26,376 nt of DNA from SM1-73 sp964588305 (GTDB lineage Bacteria; Zixibacteria; MSB-5A5; SM1-73). The notes beneath the pieces are model-generated. The model saw only the letters and a program-made list of their open reading frames with translations. It made no database searches and was not told the origin of the DNA. This document shows, piece by piece, positions 7,947-14,814 of this stretch; position 1 is the stretch's first letter; every line of letters begins with the position of its first letter. The translations under genes were made by a program, and so were the position numbers. The stretch is from positions 1 through 26,376 of the forward strand of contig CAZPOP010000032.1 in the NCBI GenBank assembly GCA_964588305.1, given 5' to 3'.

Positions 7947-10235
7947 CTAAAGATGCTCGACAGGCTGCCACTGGTTGGCCGATTCCACGGTTTGGGCAGA
8001 TCCCCTCACCCTCTTCTTGGTCTTCTTAGTCTCTTTTCTGTCTCCGTAATAATGGTAATAATAGTAGTAATAATAGGAGCCATAGGTGCTTTTGGCTTCC
8101 ACCTTGTTTAATACCACTCCCAGAATTTTGGCGTTCACATTTTCCAAAAGGGCCTTGGCTCTGGCAAGCGCTTGCTGCGAAGTCTGCCTGGCAGAGGTAA
8201 GCAGAACCACCCCATCCAAAAGAAGCGACAGGACCGCCGCATCGGTGACTGCTATCACCGGAGGTGTGTCAAAAAGGATCATTCTGTATTTAGCCTTCAA
8301 CTGCTCTAAAAACCCCTTCATCTTCTCCGAAGCCAAAAGCTCTGACGGATTGGGGGGTATCACCCCGCAGGTAATCATGTCCAAGTTCTGGATGGGAGTT
8401 TTCTTCACCACCGTTTCCAGGGAAGCCTTGCCCACCAGATAATTGGTGATTCCGATCTCCTTTGAGAGGCCAAATATGGAGTGAAGGATGGGACGGCGGA
8501 AATCAGTATCCATAAGCAGCGTTTTGGTTCCCATCTGGGCGAAGGTGATGGCCAAGTTGGCGACCGTGGTCGATTTTCCCTCTCCCGGCCCCGGGCTGGT
8601 AATCAATATGGTCTGAGGGGGAGAGTCTAAGTTGGTAAACTGAATGTTGGTTCTGAAGGTGCGATAAGCTTCGGACACCGGCGATTTGGGGGCAAAATGG
8701 GTGATCAGATTAGATGCCACCCTCCGTACCTCCTTGTTCCCCATGTGGCCTTCTTGCTCTTCGGTACCATGGGCCACTTCCCTCCTTTTGATTTTAGGTA
8801 CGTACCCCAAGACGCCCAATCCCTGATCTTCAATATCCTCGATACTTTTGAGCGAGCTGTCCAGTGACTCCAAGAAGAATGCAAACCCTCCGCCCAACAG
8901 AAGCCCCAGAAAAGCTCCCAGCAGCACGTTTAATTTCTTTTTGGGTCGCACCGGCTTTTCCGGTGCAATGGCTTGGTCCACTATTCTGACGTTCCCTATC
9001 TGCCCCGCCTCCTTTATGCGAGCTTCCTCATATTTTTCTTTCAACATCAGATAGATATTCTCTCCCACGTTGGTGGATCTCTGCAGCCGAGCCAACCTCA
9101 GGCTCTTTTCCGGAAGCACGTTCATCTTCTGAGAATATCTATTTACAATCGTTTTCAAGGCATCTGCTTTTGCGGAGAGCGATTGCATCTCGATCTCCAT
9201 GGCCAGGATTTTGCTTACCAGATCTTGGGAGTAGCTCAAGGGATCTTTCAGGGTCAATTCCCGTGAGACCAGCTGGCTGATTTCTTCGATCAAGTTGGCT
9301 TTGGTCTCCTTTATTCTGGTCAGAATCTGCTGCATCTTGGGATGCGTCTCTTCAAATCCCTGAGCCACGTATTCGGCTCTCATGGCTTCCAAATCCGTTA
9401 TCTCTTCTCTCAATTTCGCTATCATGGGAGTGGAGGTCTGGGTTATCTCATCCAACAGTTGGCTTTTCCTTTGGCTCAGTTGTTTCTTCATGTGATCCAG
9501 TCTTTTCTGATTTGCCTCCAGCTCTATTTTTGCCTCGTTGAGCATGGACTCAAAGGTGGCCAGCTGCTTGACCAACTCCGCCGTTTCCTCGGGGAGAGCC
9601 GAGACCTCCTCCTCTTGCATGTAAGTCTTCAACTCCTCTTCTGCCAGCCGGAGGCTGTCCTGAACGATTGCTGATTGTTCCTGAAGGAATTGTCTCACCT
9701 CGGATATCTCTCCCCTGCTTAGCCTTAGGCTTTGCTGGTGATACTCAGACGCCACGGTATTGGCCAACAGCGCTGCCATGCCGGGCTTTTTTGCGGTCAC
9801 CTTCACCTCGATTATGTCCGTATCTCTGATGGGAGTGACTTTCAGGTTGGCCTGCAGGGATTTGGCCATCTGGCCCCTGGTGGGGAGAAGCCCGTTTTTG
9901 CCGGTCATCATGTCCTGGAAAGCTTCCCCCTCCGGAGAGGCCAAAACGGCATCTATCACCCCCTCTGTCAAAGTCCGACTCTTGAGGATTTCGACCTGGG
10001 TCTTGATCGCAACCTCCTTCTTCATGAAGTTGGAAACGCTGAATATATGATCCTCCATCCCTCCTTCCTTTTCTATCATGATGGTGGTAGTGGCTTCATA
10101 CACAGGGACGGCGATGAACGAAAAACCCACCGCCGCTCCTAAGAAGGATATGAAGGTCAAAACGATCAGCCATTTTCTCCTCAGAAGAATTCGAAGATAG
10201 TCAGCTAAGGTTATCCTCTTTTCCTCTTTTGTCAT
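7947..10235 (-). CDS. wzc: Polysaccharide chain-length regulator and tyrosine autokinase (Wzc/BY-kinase)
   Basis: A 762-residue inner-membrane protein. An N-terminal Wzz domain has a transmembrane helix at about 20-43 and a long periplasmic coiled coil at about 180-410. A second helix (about 434-455) follows, preceded by APEKPVRPKKK. The cytoplasmic bacterial tyrosine kinase domain has Walker A GPGEGKSTT (549-557), Walker A' LLMDTDFRRP (573-582) and Walker B MILFDTPP (652-659). The tail carries ten tyrosines in STYGSYYYYYYYHYYGD (716-732), the autophosphorylation cluster of this family. It controls polymer length and export through cycles of phosphorylation; the phosphatase two genes upstream in the operon is the expected partner. 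The ATG has an AAGGAGAG site. The Tyr run is unusually dense. Confidence 0.95.
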   Translation of the reverse strand: MTKEEKRITLADYLRILLRRKWLIVLTFISFLGAAVGFSFIAVPVYEATTTIMIEKEGGMEDHIFSVSNFMKKEVAIKTQVEILKSRTLTEGVIDAVLASPEGEAFQDMMTGKNGLLPTRGQMAKSLQANLKVTPIRDTDIIEVKVTAKKPGMAALLANTVASEYHQQSLRLSRGEISEVRQFLQEQSAIVQDSLRLAEEELKTYMQEEEVSALPEETAELVKQLATFESMLNEAKIELEANQKRLDHMKKQLSQRKSQLLDEITQTSTPMIAKLREEITDLEAMRAEYVAQGFEETHPKMQQILTRIKETKANLIEEISQLVSRELTLKDPLSYSQDLVSKILAMEIEMQSLSAKADALKTIVNRYSQKMNVLPEKSLRLARLQRSTNVGENIYLMLKEKYEEARIKEAGQIGNVRIVDQAIAPEKPVRPKKKLNVLLGAFLGLLLGGGFAFFLESLDSSLKSIEDIEDQGLGVLGYVPKIKRREVAHGTEEQEGHMGNKEVRRVASNLITHFAPKSPVSEAYRTFRTNIQFTNLDSPPQTILITSPGPGEGKSTTVANLAITFAQMGTKTLLMDTDFRRPILHSIFGLSKEIGITNYLVGKASLETVVKKTPIQNLDMITCGVIPPNPSELLASEKMKGFLEQLKAKYRMILFDTPPVIAVTDAAVLSLLLDGVVLLTSARQTSQQALARAKALLENVNAKILGVVLNKVEAKSTYGSYYYYYYYHYYGDRKETKKTKKRVRGSAQTVESANQWQPVEHL
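8046..8083 (-). repeat. TAT/TAC-type triplet repeat coding the Wzc tyrosine tail
   Basis: On the plus strand the sequence is a run of GTA/ATA/ATG-type triplets, which reads as consecutive Tyr codons (TAC and TAT) on the minus strand, interrupted by one His codon. Such a short in-frame triplet repeat can gain or lose tyrosines by slippage without breaking the gene. Confidence 0.75.
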
Positions 10236-10268
10236 TGTGTTTTCTCTCCTTTTTTCTAACCGACTCCG

Positions 10269-10769
10269 TTAATCCGTCATCAGCTTTACCACGCTGGTGA
10301 TCACCGCCACATTGTATAGAAAGCCAATGAACTTGCCAAAGGAAGGACCCTTCTTCGGAACTATGACCGTATCTCCGGGTTTAATCTCCGGTATTTTGGT
10401 CACTTCGTTTTTCCTCAAACATTTGCTCACGTCGACCACCATGTTTTCTTTTTCTCCGTTGAAGCTTCTTACCAGTCTTACCTTGGACAACTTGGCGTTC
10501 TCCAAAGGACCCCCGGCTGCAGACAGGAGCCCGATAAGATCGGTTTGGTCGGGAACATATTGTGACCCGGGGTTGGCCACCGCACCCCACACGTTAACCT
10601 TCATCATCAGTTTGTTCTCGGTTCCCCTTTCCAGATAATACTGAGCTGCGGGATTGTGATTCTGGATTACGGTCGCCTCTTCGGTCTGGGCTTCGGCAAT
10701 TCCACCCAGGTGGAGGAAACCCAAATACAAAGCCAGGAAAAGAGAGGACGTTTTCCTTATCCTGTTCAA
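10269..10769 (-). CDS. Secreted SLBB-domain protein of polysaccharide export (short Wza-related)
   Basis: A 166-residue protein with a signal peptide (positive MNRIRK, hydrophobic core SSLFLALYLGFLHLGG, cleavage near AEA-Q). An SLBB domain follows: MKVNVWGAVANPGSQYVPDQTDLIGLLSAAGGPLE, then a second strand set ending EIKPGDTVIVPKK. A final hydrophobic segment, FIGFLYNVAVITSVVKL, may span or touch the membrane. SLBB domains bind polysaccharide in Wza-type exporters, but the Poly_export domain that builds the Wza ring is absent, so this is a periplasmic accessory rather than a full outer-membrane channel. The start is TTG (10767-10769) with GGAGG 6 bases ahead and no better start nearby. It lies between the phosphatase and kinase genes. 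Confidence 0.82.
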   Translation of the reverse strand: MNRIRKTSSLFLALYLGFLHLGGIAEAQTEEATVIQNHNPAAQYYLERGTENKLMMKVNVWGAVANPGSQYVPDQTDLIGLLSAAGGPLENAKLSKVRLVRSFNGEKENMVVDVSKCLRKNEVTKIPEIKPGDTVIVPKKGPSFGKFIGFLYNVAVITSVVKLMTD

Positions 10770-10773
10770 TTGA

Positions 10774-10781
10774 CACCTCCC
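10774..10781 (-). promoter_or_regulatory. Strong Shine-Dalgarno site deciding a TTG start
   Basis: On the minus strand GGGAGGTG lies 4 bases before the TTG at 10767-10769. It is one of the strongest ribosome-binding sites in the window and supports TTG as the true start of the SLBB gene. Confidence 0.75.
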
Positions 10782-10784
10782 TGT

Positions 10785-11573
10785 CTAAGAATTAATTGGA
10801 TGGTACGTCGGTTCTTCTGTTTCATTCTCGAGAAGAAAAGGCACCCTGGCACCTGCCAATTCTCTTCCTTGAATCACCTGTCGAGGATTGGAGAGGACCA
10901 ATGCCTCTGCTTTTTCCCTCCCGATGATTTTGGAGGCATAAGCAAGTGCCTGAGGCAAAACTCCGACGGAGCGAGCAAGGTGATCGTGCGCATCGCTGGC
11001 CAAAAAGTGGACCAGGTTCTGCCTCAATAGCTCTTCGGCTGCCCTTTTGATTTTCCTGCCGAAAAGCCCCAACAGGCTACCCGCATTGATCTGCATCAAA
11101 GCACCTTTCTGCACCAGATTCTCCACATTGGCCAGCTGCTTTTTTGTAATCATGCTTCTTTCCGGATGGGCGATTATGGGAATTTGTCCTTCCAGCTGCA
11201 GCTCAAAGACAATCCGGTCAAGGTGAGGAGGAAACTGCCCCCAAGGGAGTTCCATCAAAAGGTACCGGCCGGTGTTATTCAGCGTGAAGAAATCAAATCT
11301 CTTGAGCGAGTCCATGTCCTCACGAACATAGATCTCCGAGCCCAATGCAACATAGACCTTGCATCCAGACCGAGCGATCTTTGCTTTCAAAAGATTGAAG
11401 CTGTGGTTTATCTTCTCTTCGAATTGAGGAGTTGCCTGTTGCAGGACGTGAGGGGTTGCACAGATTGTGGTGATCCCTGCTTTTTCAGCCTGTTTGACCA
11501 TGCTAAGGGACTGCTCGATGGTCTTAGCACCGTCGTCCACCCCGGGAAGTATGTGCGTATGCAGATCTATCAT
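10785..11573 (-). CDS. Tyrosine-protein phosphatase, PHP family (CpsB/YwqE-like)
   Basis: A 262-residue cytoplasmic metal-dependent phosphatase. MIDLHTHILPGVDDGAKTIEQS at the N-terminus gives the HxH and Asp metal ligands of the PHP fold. ATPHVL, LGSEIYV, LMELPW, IIAHPERS and FLASDAHDH supply the remaining ligands in the order known for CpsB/YwqE/CapC. These enzymes remove phosphate from the Tyr cluster of the matching BY-kinase, here the Wzc two genes downstream. It is the first gene of the polysaccharide operon. The ribosome-binding site before the ATG is weak. The stop is 15 bases before the SLBB start. Confidence 0.93.
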   Translation of the reverse strand: MIDLHTHILPGVDDGAKTIEQSLSMVKQAEKAGITTICATPHVLQQATPQFEEKINHSFNLLKAKIARSGCKVYVALGSEIYVREDMDSLKRFDFFTLNNTGRYLLMELPWGQFPPHLDRIVFELQLEGQIPIIAHPERSMITKKQLANVENLVQKGALMQINAGSLLGLFGRKIKRAAEELLRQNLVHFLASDAHDHLARSVGVLPQALAYASKIIGREKAEALVLSNPRQVIQGRELAGARVPFLLENETEEPTYHPINS

Positions 11574-11658
11574 GTTGAGCTTTTAATTCGAGATCACGTC
11601 TTCTTCGATGAGAGATGAATTAAGACCATCGATCTTGAATGTTTGACTGACTTGCTGG

Positions 11659-11683
11659 AAAGTTGAAACTCCAGTTCAACTTT
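11659..11683. other. Hairpin in the leader of the polysaccharide operon
   Basis: Arms AAAGTTGAA and TTCAACTTT around a 7-base loop, about 86 bases before the phosphatase start. There is no T-run after it, so it is not a clear terminator. Confidence 0.5.
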
Positions 11684-11696
11684 GATGAAGCGTTAG

Positions 11697-11740
11697 CCAG
11701 AAATTGTGGGGACGTTTAGACCAGAAATTGTGGGGACGTT
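11697..11740. repeat. Direct repeat, two copies of a 20-base unit with 24-base period
   Basis: CCAGAAATTGTGGGGACGTT occurs at 11697-11716 and exactly again at 11721-11740. Two identical copies so close together in a gene-free leader suggest a mobile-element end, a slippage repeat or paired protein-binding sites. Confidence 0.75.
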
Positions 11741-12161
11741 CTGTACTTCTTACCTAAGGAGCGTTTTCAGAATTTCAAGACCGTTTTCAAACCCGGATGG
11801 GTAAAATTCCGATTCGGCTCTTTTGTGTTTCCTTATCTGTATCGACAGAACCGGAAAAAATGTTAGGGGAAAACTTAAGGATTCTTAGCATCGAGTTTGT
11901 TTATGACGTCGAGTGCAAATGACTGTCGAAGCTGCGATCTTGTCCGGCGGTCGGAATGGAGAATTCGAAGGAAGGTAAAAGGCGAGTGGAGCCTCTGAAC
12001 GCAAGGGGGTTTGGCATCATCCTGCCAAGCCTATATTCCCGGCCCACGGAGAAATTTCTAGGATTTCTACGTTTATGTGCTTAGAAGTAATTCCACAAAA
12101 CATCTTTCCTCGGTCGATTCTGTGAGGAACTTCTTGATGCGCGCTAAGCCATAAGAAGCAC

Positions 12162-12191
12162 TGTTAGTGCGGGATACCCCTACCCCACACC
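12162..12191. repeat. Degenerate copy of the GTGCGGGGTA intergenic palindrome
   Basis: TGTTAGTGCGGGATACCCC followed by TACCCCACACC matches the two arms of the family seen intact at 21178-21203, with a few changes. Confidence 0.5.
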
Positions 12192-12275
12192 TCCTGCCTC
12201 TTACGGTGACCGGCTCACTTTTAAGGGCGGCCCCAAAAAGCCGGGTTCTTCTTTATTGCCCAAAGGGTTTTGATT

Positions 12276-12929
12276 TCAATTTCCTGAGGGAGGATTTGAG
12301 TCAAACCACGCTTCTTTTGTCAAGACCATGTCATCAAACTGTGCCAGAAGTTCATCCCCCTCTTTTTTGAAATACTTTCTGATATCTGCATATCCATCAT
12401 CACCGAAGATATCGAGCTTGGCTCGGGGATCGTGCTTGTTGTATTTCGTACGAACGAATTTGAATCCACACTTCAGGTAACATCTTATGGCCCTTTTATT
12501 GTGCGAGGCGACGTCGAGAAACATCTTCTCAAATCCGATTTCCTCGAAAAAATATCTTGCCAACGTCAATAGGGCATCAGTGCCGTAACCTCTGTCGGTG
12601 AATTCATAACCAAGAAATACTCCCATCCAGGCGGTCCTTGCCACCCTATCAATATTATACAAGGAGATGAAACCGACCAACCGTTGATCGTGGTTGTCGA
12701 TGGCAAGATACACCCGGTCGGGTTCGGAGATTTTGTTCAAATACCATTTTCCCCTTTCTGTGTGTCCCAGTTTGGGAGGATTATAATGGAAATAAAGAGG
12801 GTCCGGGTATTCCTTCCAACTCAGCCTTTTGTCTATGTCGTCTCTTTTCAAAGGGCGAATGATCACCCACTTCCCCTTGAGAAGATGATTCCATCTGTTT
12901 TTCCGAAAGAGGGCTCTTTTGCTCATCAT
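12276..12929 (-). CDS. GNAT-family N-acetyltransferase, RimJ/RimL-like
   Basis: A 217-residue cytoplasmic acetyltransferase. The GNAT core is clear: a beta strand YLAIDNHDQRLVGFISLYNID, then WMGVFLGYEFTDRGYGTDALLTLARYFFEEIGFEKMFLDVASHNKRAIRCYLKCGFKF. The acetyl-CoA loop is the RGYGT segment and the N/RA-Y-CGF pattern is typical of RimL-type enzymes. Members acetylate protein N-termini, amino sugars or small molecules; the substrate cannot be told. There is no clear ribosome-binding site before the ATG at 12929. It ends the minus-strand block that precedes the polysaccharide leader. Confidence 0.85.
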   Translation of the reverse strand: MMSKRALFRKNRWNHLLKGKWVIIRPLKRDDIDKRLSWKEYPDPLYFHYNPPKLGHTERGKWYLNKISEPDRVYLAIDNHDQRLVGFISLYNIDRVARTAWMGVFLGYEFTDRGYGTDALLTLARYFFEEIGFEKMFLDVASHNKRAIRCYLKCGFKFVRTKYNKHDPRAKLDIFGDDGYADIRKYFKKEGDELLAQFDDMVLTKEAWFDSNPPSGN

Positions 12930-12991
12930 GCGCAGTTATAGTGAAGTATCCAGTTTGAGTCTGATGACCTGGAGCAGGTTCGCTCCACAAA

Positions 12992-13963
12992 TCATCGGCA
13001 AGTTCTCTTTAGTATACGCCAAGCCAAAGAAGTAATCCAGCGAGAGGGTTTCTTCTTTTGTCCGAAGTCGAAATCCGACCAGATAAGGTGAATTGACTCC
13101 GGCGTGAAACGTCCATTTGGATCCTGCTTGGACGCAAGCACTTGAATCATTGCTTCAAAACGTCGAGCACCTTTAGCGAATTGGAATCGGGAAAGCGTGT
13201 CTAAGGATTTTAAGATCCGATAATCGGTGAAGGGATATTTTAATTTTTCCCAGCCGGTTCCGATCTGGCTGTCGTGTCCTGCATATTTCACTTTGCCTCT
13301 CTTTTCCCAGCATTGCAGAAGGAACTCTGTTCCTTGCTTTGCCACTTTGCTTTTCTTCAGCAGGGGATTTTGAGCCATCGCACCTAAGACAAAGGTTGTA
13401 GCAAAGGCACAGCTTGGCTCTTTTTCTCTCGGTCTCCCGATTTGCGCGGTATCCTTGCACCACCAGCCACCGTCGTGCCTTTGTCTGGCAACGAGCCATT
13501 GATACGCTTTTTTTAATCTCGGATCATTCAAAAATCCTATCTTAGCTAAAGGCTCAACGAGAATAGCGGTATGGCAATCAGCCGGCTTTCCGGGGGTGAA
13601 ACTGTTAAACCCTCCTGATTCCAGCTGCAGGCCAAAAACGTATTCGCCGGCCTTTGCAACTCTTTTGTCCTCTTTTGTGAATCCGAAATCAGCCAAGATT
13701 GGAAGCAGGCAGAAAGTGGTATCCTTCTTGGGCCACCAGGTAAGGATGTCTTTGGGCACTCCCCAATATCCGTCCTTGTTCTGTTTCTTGAAAATCTTCT
13801 TAATAAGGGGATGCTCGGAGATGTCTTCTTTTGCCCCAATTACCTCTTTATCGGTTTCCTTCTTATTTAACAGATCAACCAGGGTTCGATACCTGACCCA
13901 GGGCTCACCCTCCAAAAGCCAGCCGGTGGGATCTTGCTTCAGCAAATTTCTCCAATTGGCCAT
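12992..13963 (-). CDS. Small alpha/alpha-toroid protein (squalene-cyclase/prenyltransferase fold)
   Basis: A soluble protein of 323 residues, all helical, with QW-like repeats of the form Q-x3-G-x-[W/F]: KQNKDGYWG (about 60-68), QLESGGFNSF (about 113), RQRHDGGWWC (about 161) and KQDPNGRFTP (about 279). These mark the terpenoid cyclase/protein prenyltransferase toroid. The protein is about half the length of squalene-hopene cyclase and I see no DxDD catalytic motif, so cyclase activity is doubtful. Relatives of this size are usually annotated only as prenyltransferase/squalene oxidase repeat proteins. A GTG at 14005 would add 14 residues but lies inside an intergenic repeat (13996-14065) and has no ribosome-binding site, so I chose the ATG at 13963. 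It sits between two GNAT genes. Confidence 0.75.
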   Translation of the reverse strand: MANWRNLLKQDPTGWLLEGEPWVRYRTLVDLLNKKETDKEVIGAKEDISEHPLIKKIFKKQNKDGYWGVPKDILTWWPKKDTTFCLLPILADFGFTKEDKRVAKAGEYVFGLQLESGGFNSFTPGKPADCHTAILVEPLAKIGFLNDPRLKKAYQWLVARQRHDGGWWCKDTAQIGRPREKEPSCAFATTFVLGAMAQNPLLKKSKVAKQGTEFLLQCWEKRGKVKYAGHDSQIGTGWEKLKYPFTDYRILKSLDTLSRFQFAKGARRFEAMIQVLASKQDPNGRFTPESIHLIWSDFDFGQKKKPSRWITSLAWRILKRTCR

Positions 13964-13995
13964 TTTCCCGTCCGTTTTTTGGTGCCGGGTAGCGT

Positions 13996-14065
13996 TGTCT
14001 CGCACTTTTTAACAAGATTGCTTCGTCATCCCGCCACAGGCGCGACTCCTCGCAATGACGAGACA
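13996..14065. repeat. Palindromic intergenic repeat, GATTGCTTCGTC family, copy 1
   Basis: The core at 14017-14063 begins GATTGCTTCGTCATCCCGCC and returns as CTCCTCGCAATGACGAG. It is bounded by TGTCTCG (13996-14002) and its complement CGAGACA (14059-14065). The same core occurs at 21074-21118. Repeats of this type are common between genes in many bacteria and behave like REP or MITE elements. Confidence 0.75.
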
Positions 14066-14111
14066 CAAACGGATTACTTGTGCCGGTCCGCGAGGGAAGG
14101 GGTGCTTCCCG

Positions 14112-14606
14112 TTATTGCAACCACTTGCTCATTATCAGAAAGTCTAATTGGTACCAGTGCTTTCTCAGATGTGCTTCCTGAGTAAAGCCCGACTTCAGAT
14201 AGAAACCAACCGCCGGCGCCAAAGAGGGAAAAGTGTATGCAAAGATTTTGTGGCAGCCTTTGTCCTTACAGTGTTCGATAACTTTAGATAGAAGCTCTTT
14301 TCCAGTTCCTCTTCTCTGAGACAAAGGATCGGTGCATATCCACGAGAGATCGGCAAGCCCTCCCTCCTGTATTCTGCCGATTGCCAGACCGATCACCCTC
14401 TCTTCCTCCAAGGACACAAAGGCAAAGCTATTATAGCCTTCTACGAATCGAGAGAAAGTCTCTGCAGAATAATGTCTCAGTTCGTCTTCAAACAACTTTT
14501 GAGGATAGGTCTTCTTCTCGTACCTTTCCCAGGATTCCTTTCTGGCCCGATGCGATATATCCGCACAGGTTTCTATGTCCTGTTTGTTCATTTTCCTAAT
14601 GAGCAT
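14112..14606 (-). CDS. GNAT-family N-acetyltransferase
   Basis: A 164-residue acetyltransferase with MLIRKMNKQDIETCADISHRARKESW at the N-terminus. The central acetyl-CoA-binding region is LSWICTDPLSQRRGTGKELLSKVIEHCKDKGCHKIFAYTF; the QRRGTGK pattern is the GNAT signature Q/RxxGxG/A. Then comes PAVGFYLKSGFTQEAHLRKHWYQLD, the typical C-terminal strand. The start has an AGGA site 8 bases upstream. Substrate unknown. It is separated from the toroid gene by a palindromic repeat, so the two may not share a transcript. Confidence 0.85.
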   Translation of the reverse strand: MLIRKMNKQDIETCADISHRARKESWERYEKKTYPQKLFEDELRHYSAETFSRFVEGYNSFAFVSLEEERVIGLAIGRIQEGGLADLSWICTDPLSQRRGTGKELLSKVIEHCKDKGCHKIFAYTFPSLAPAVGFYLKSGFTQEAHLRKHWYQLDFLIMSKWLQ

Positions 14607-14730
14607 CTTGAGTTCCTTCTTGAGCGTTGATGACTTTAGAATCTCGCCCGGCGCGTCGGAGATAGGCGGGTGGCAAAGAATAAGATTCCGTTCGTGAGGG
14701 GATTGTCACTTGTTGGTGCTGGTTGAACTG

Positions 14731-14778
14731 TTGGTGTGAGGTACCCTCACCCCGCACCTTTTATGTTTCGGGGTGAAC
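14731..14778. repeat. GTGCGGGGTA palindrome family, partly decayed twin hairpin
   Basis: GGTGTGAGGTA plus CACCCCGCACC forms the first hairpin and GTTTCGGGGTGAAC keeps the left arm of the second. The order and spacing are the same as in the intact twin at 21178-21235. Confidence 0.65.
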
Positions 14779-14814
14779 AGGGTCGAAACCACTATATACT
14801 TCATCGGTCTTATC

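Larger units (their letters stand above)
11574..12275. other. 702-bp gene-free stretch upstream of the polysaccharide operon
   Basis: No frame here has coding character. It holds a 9-bp hairpin (11659-11683), a pair of 20-base direct repeats (11697-11740), a TTGGCA/TGCCAA hairpin (12011-12028) and a degenerate copy of the GTGCGGGGTA palindrome (12162-12191). It must carry the promoter and untranslated leader of the minus-strand operon, but I could not pick a convincing promoter or match it to a known riboswitch. Confidence 0.6.

Noticed and set aside
11900..12060. Cyclic-di-GMP or other riboswitch in the polysaccharide leader
   Set aside because: Some purine-rich stretches recall such RNAs, but the conserved core sequences were not found on either strand.
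13964..14005. GTG start for the toroid protein
   Set aside because: The added codons fall inside a palindromic repeat and no ribosome-binding site precedes the GTG.
14017..14063. CRISPR repeat
   Set aside because: The palindrome occurs singly at distant places and is not spaced in an array.
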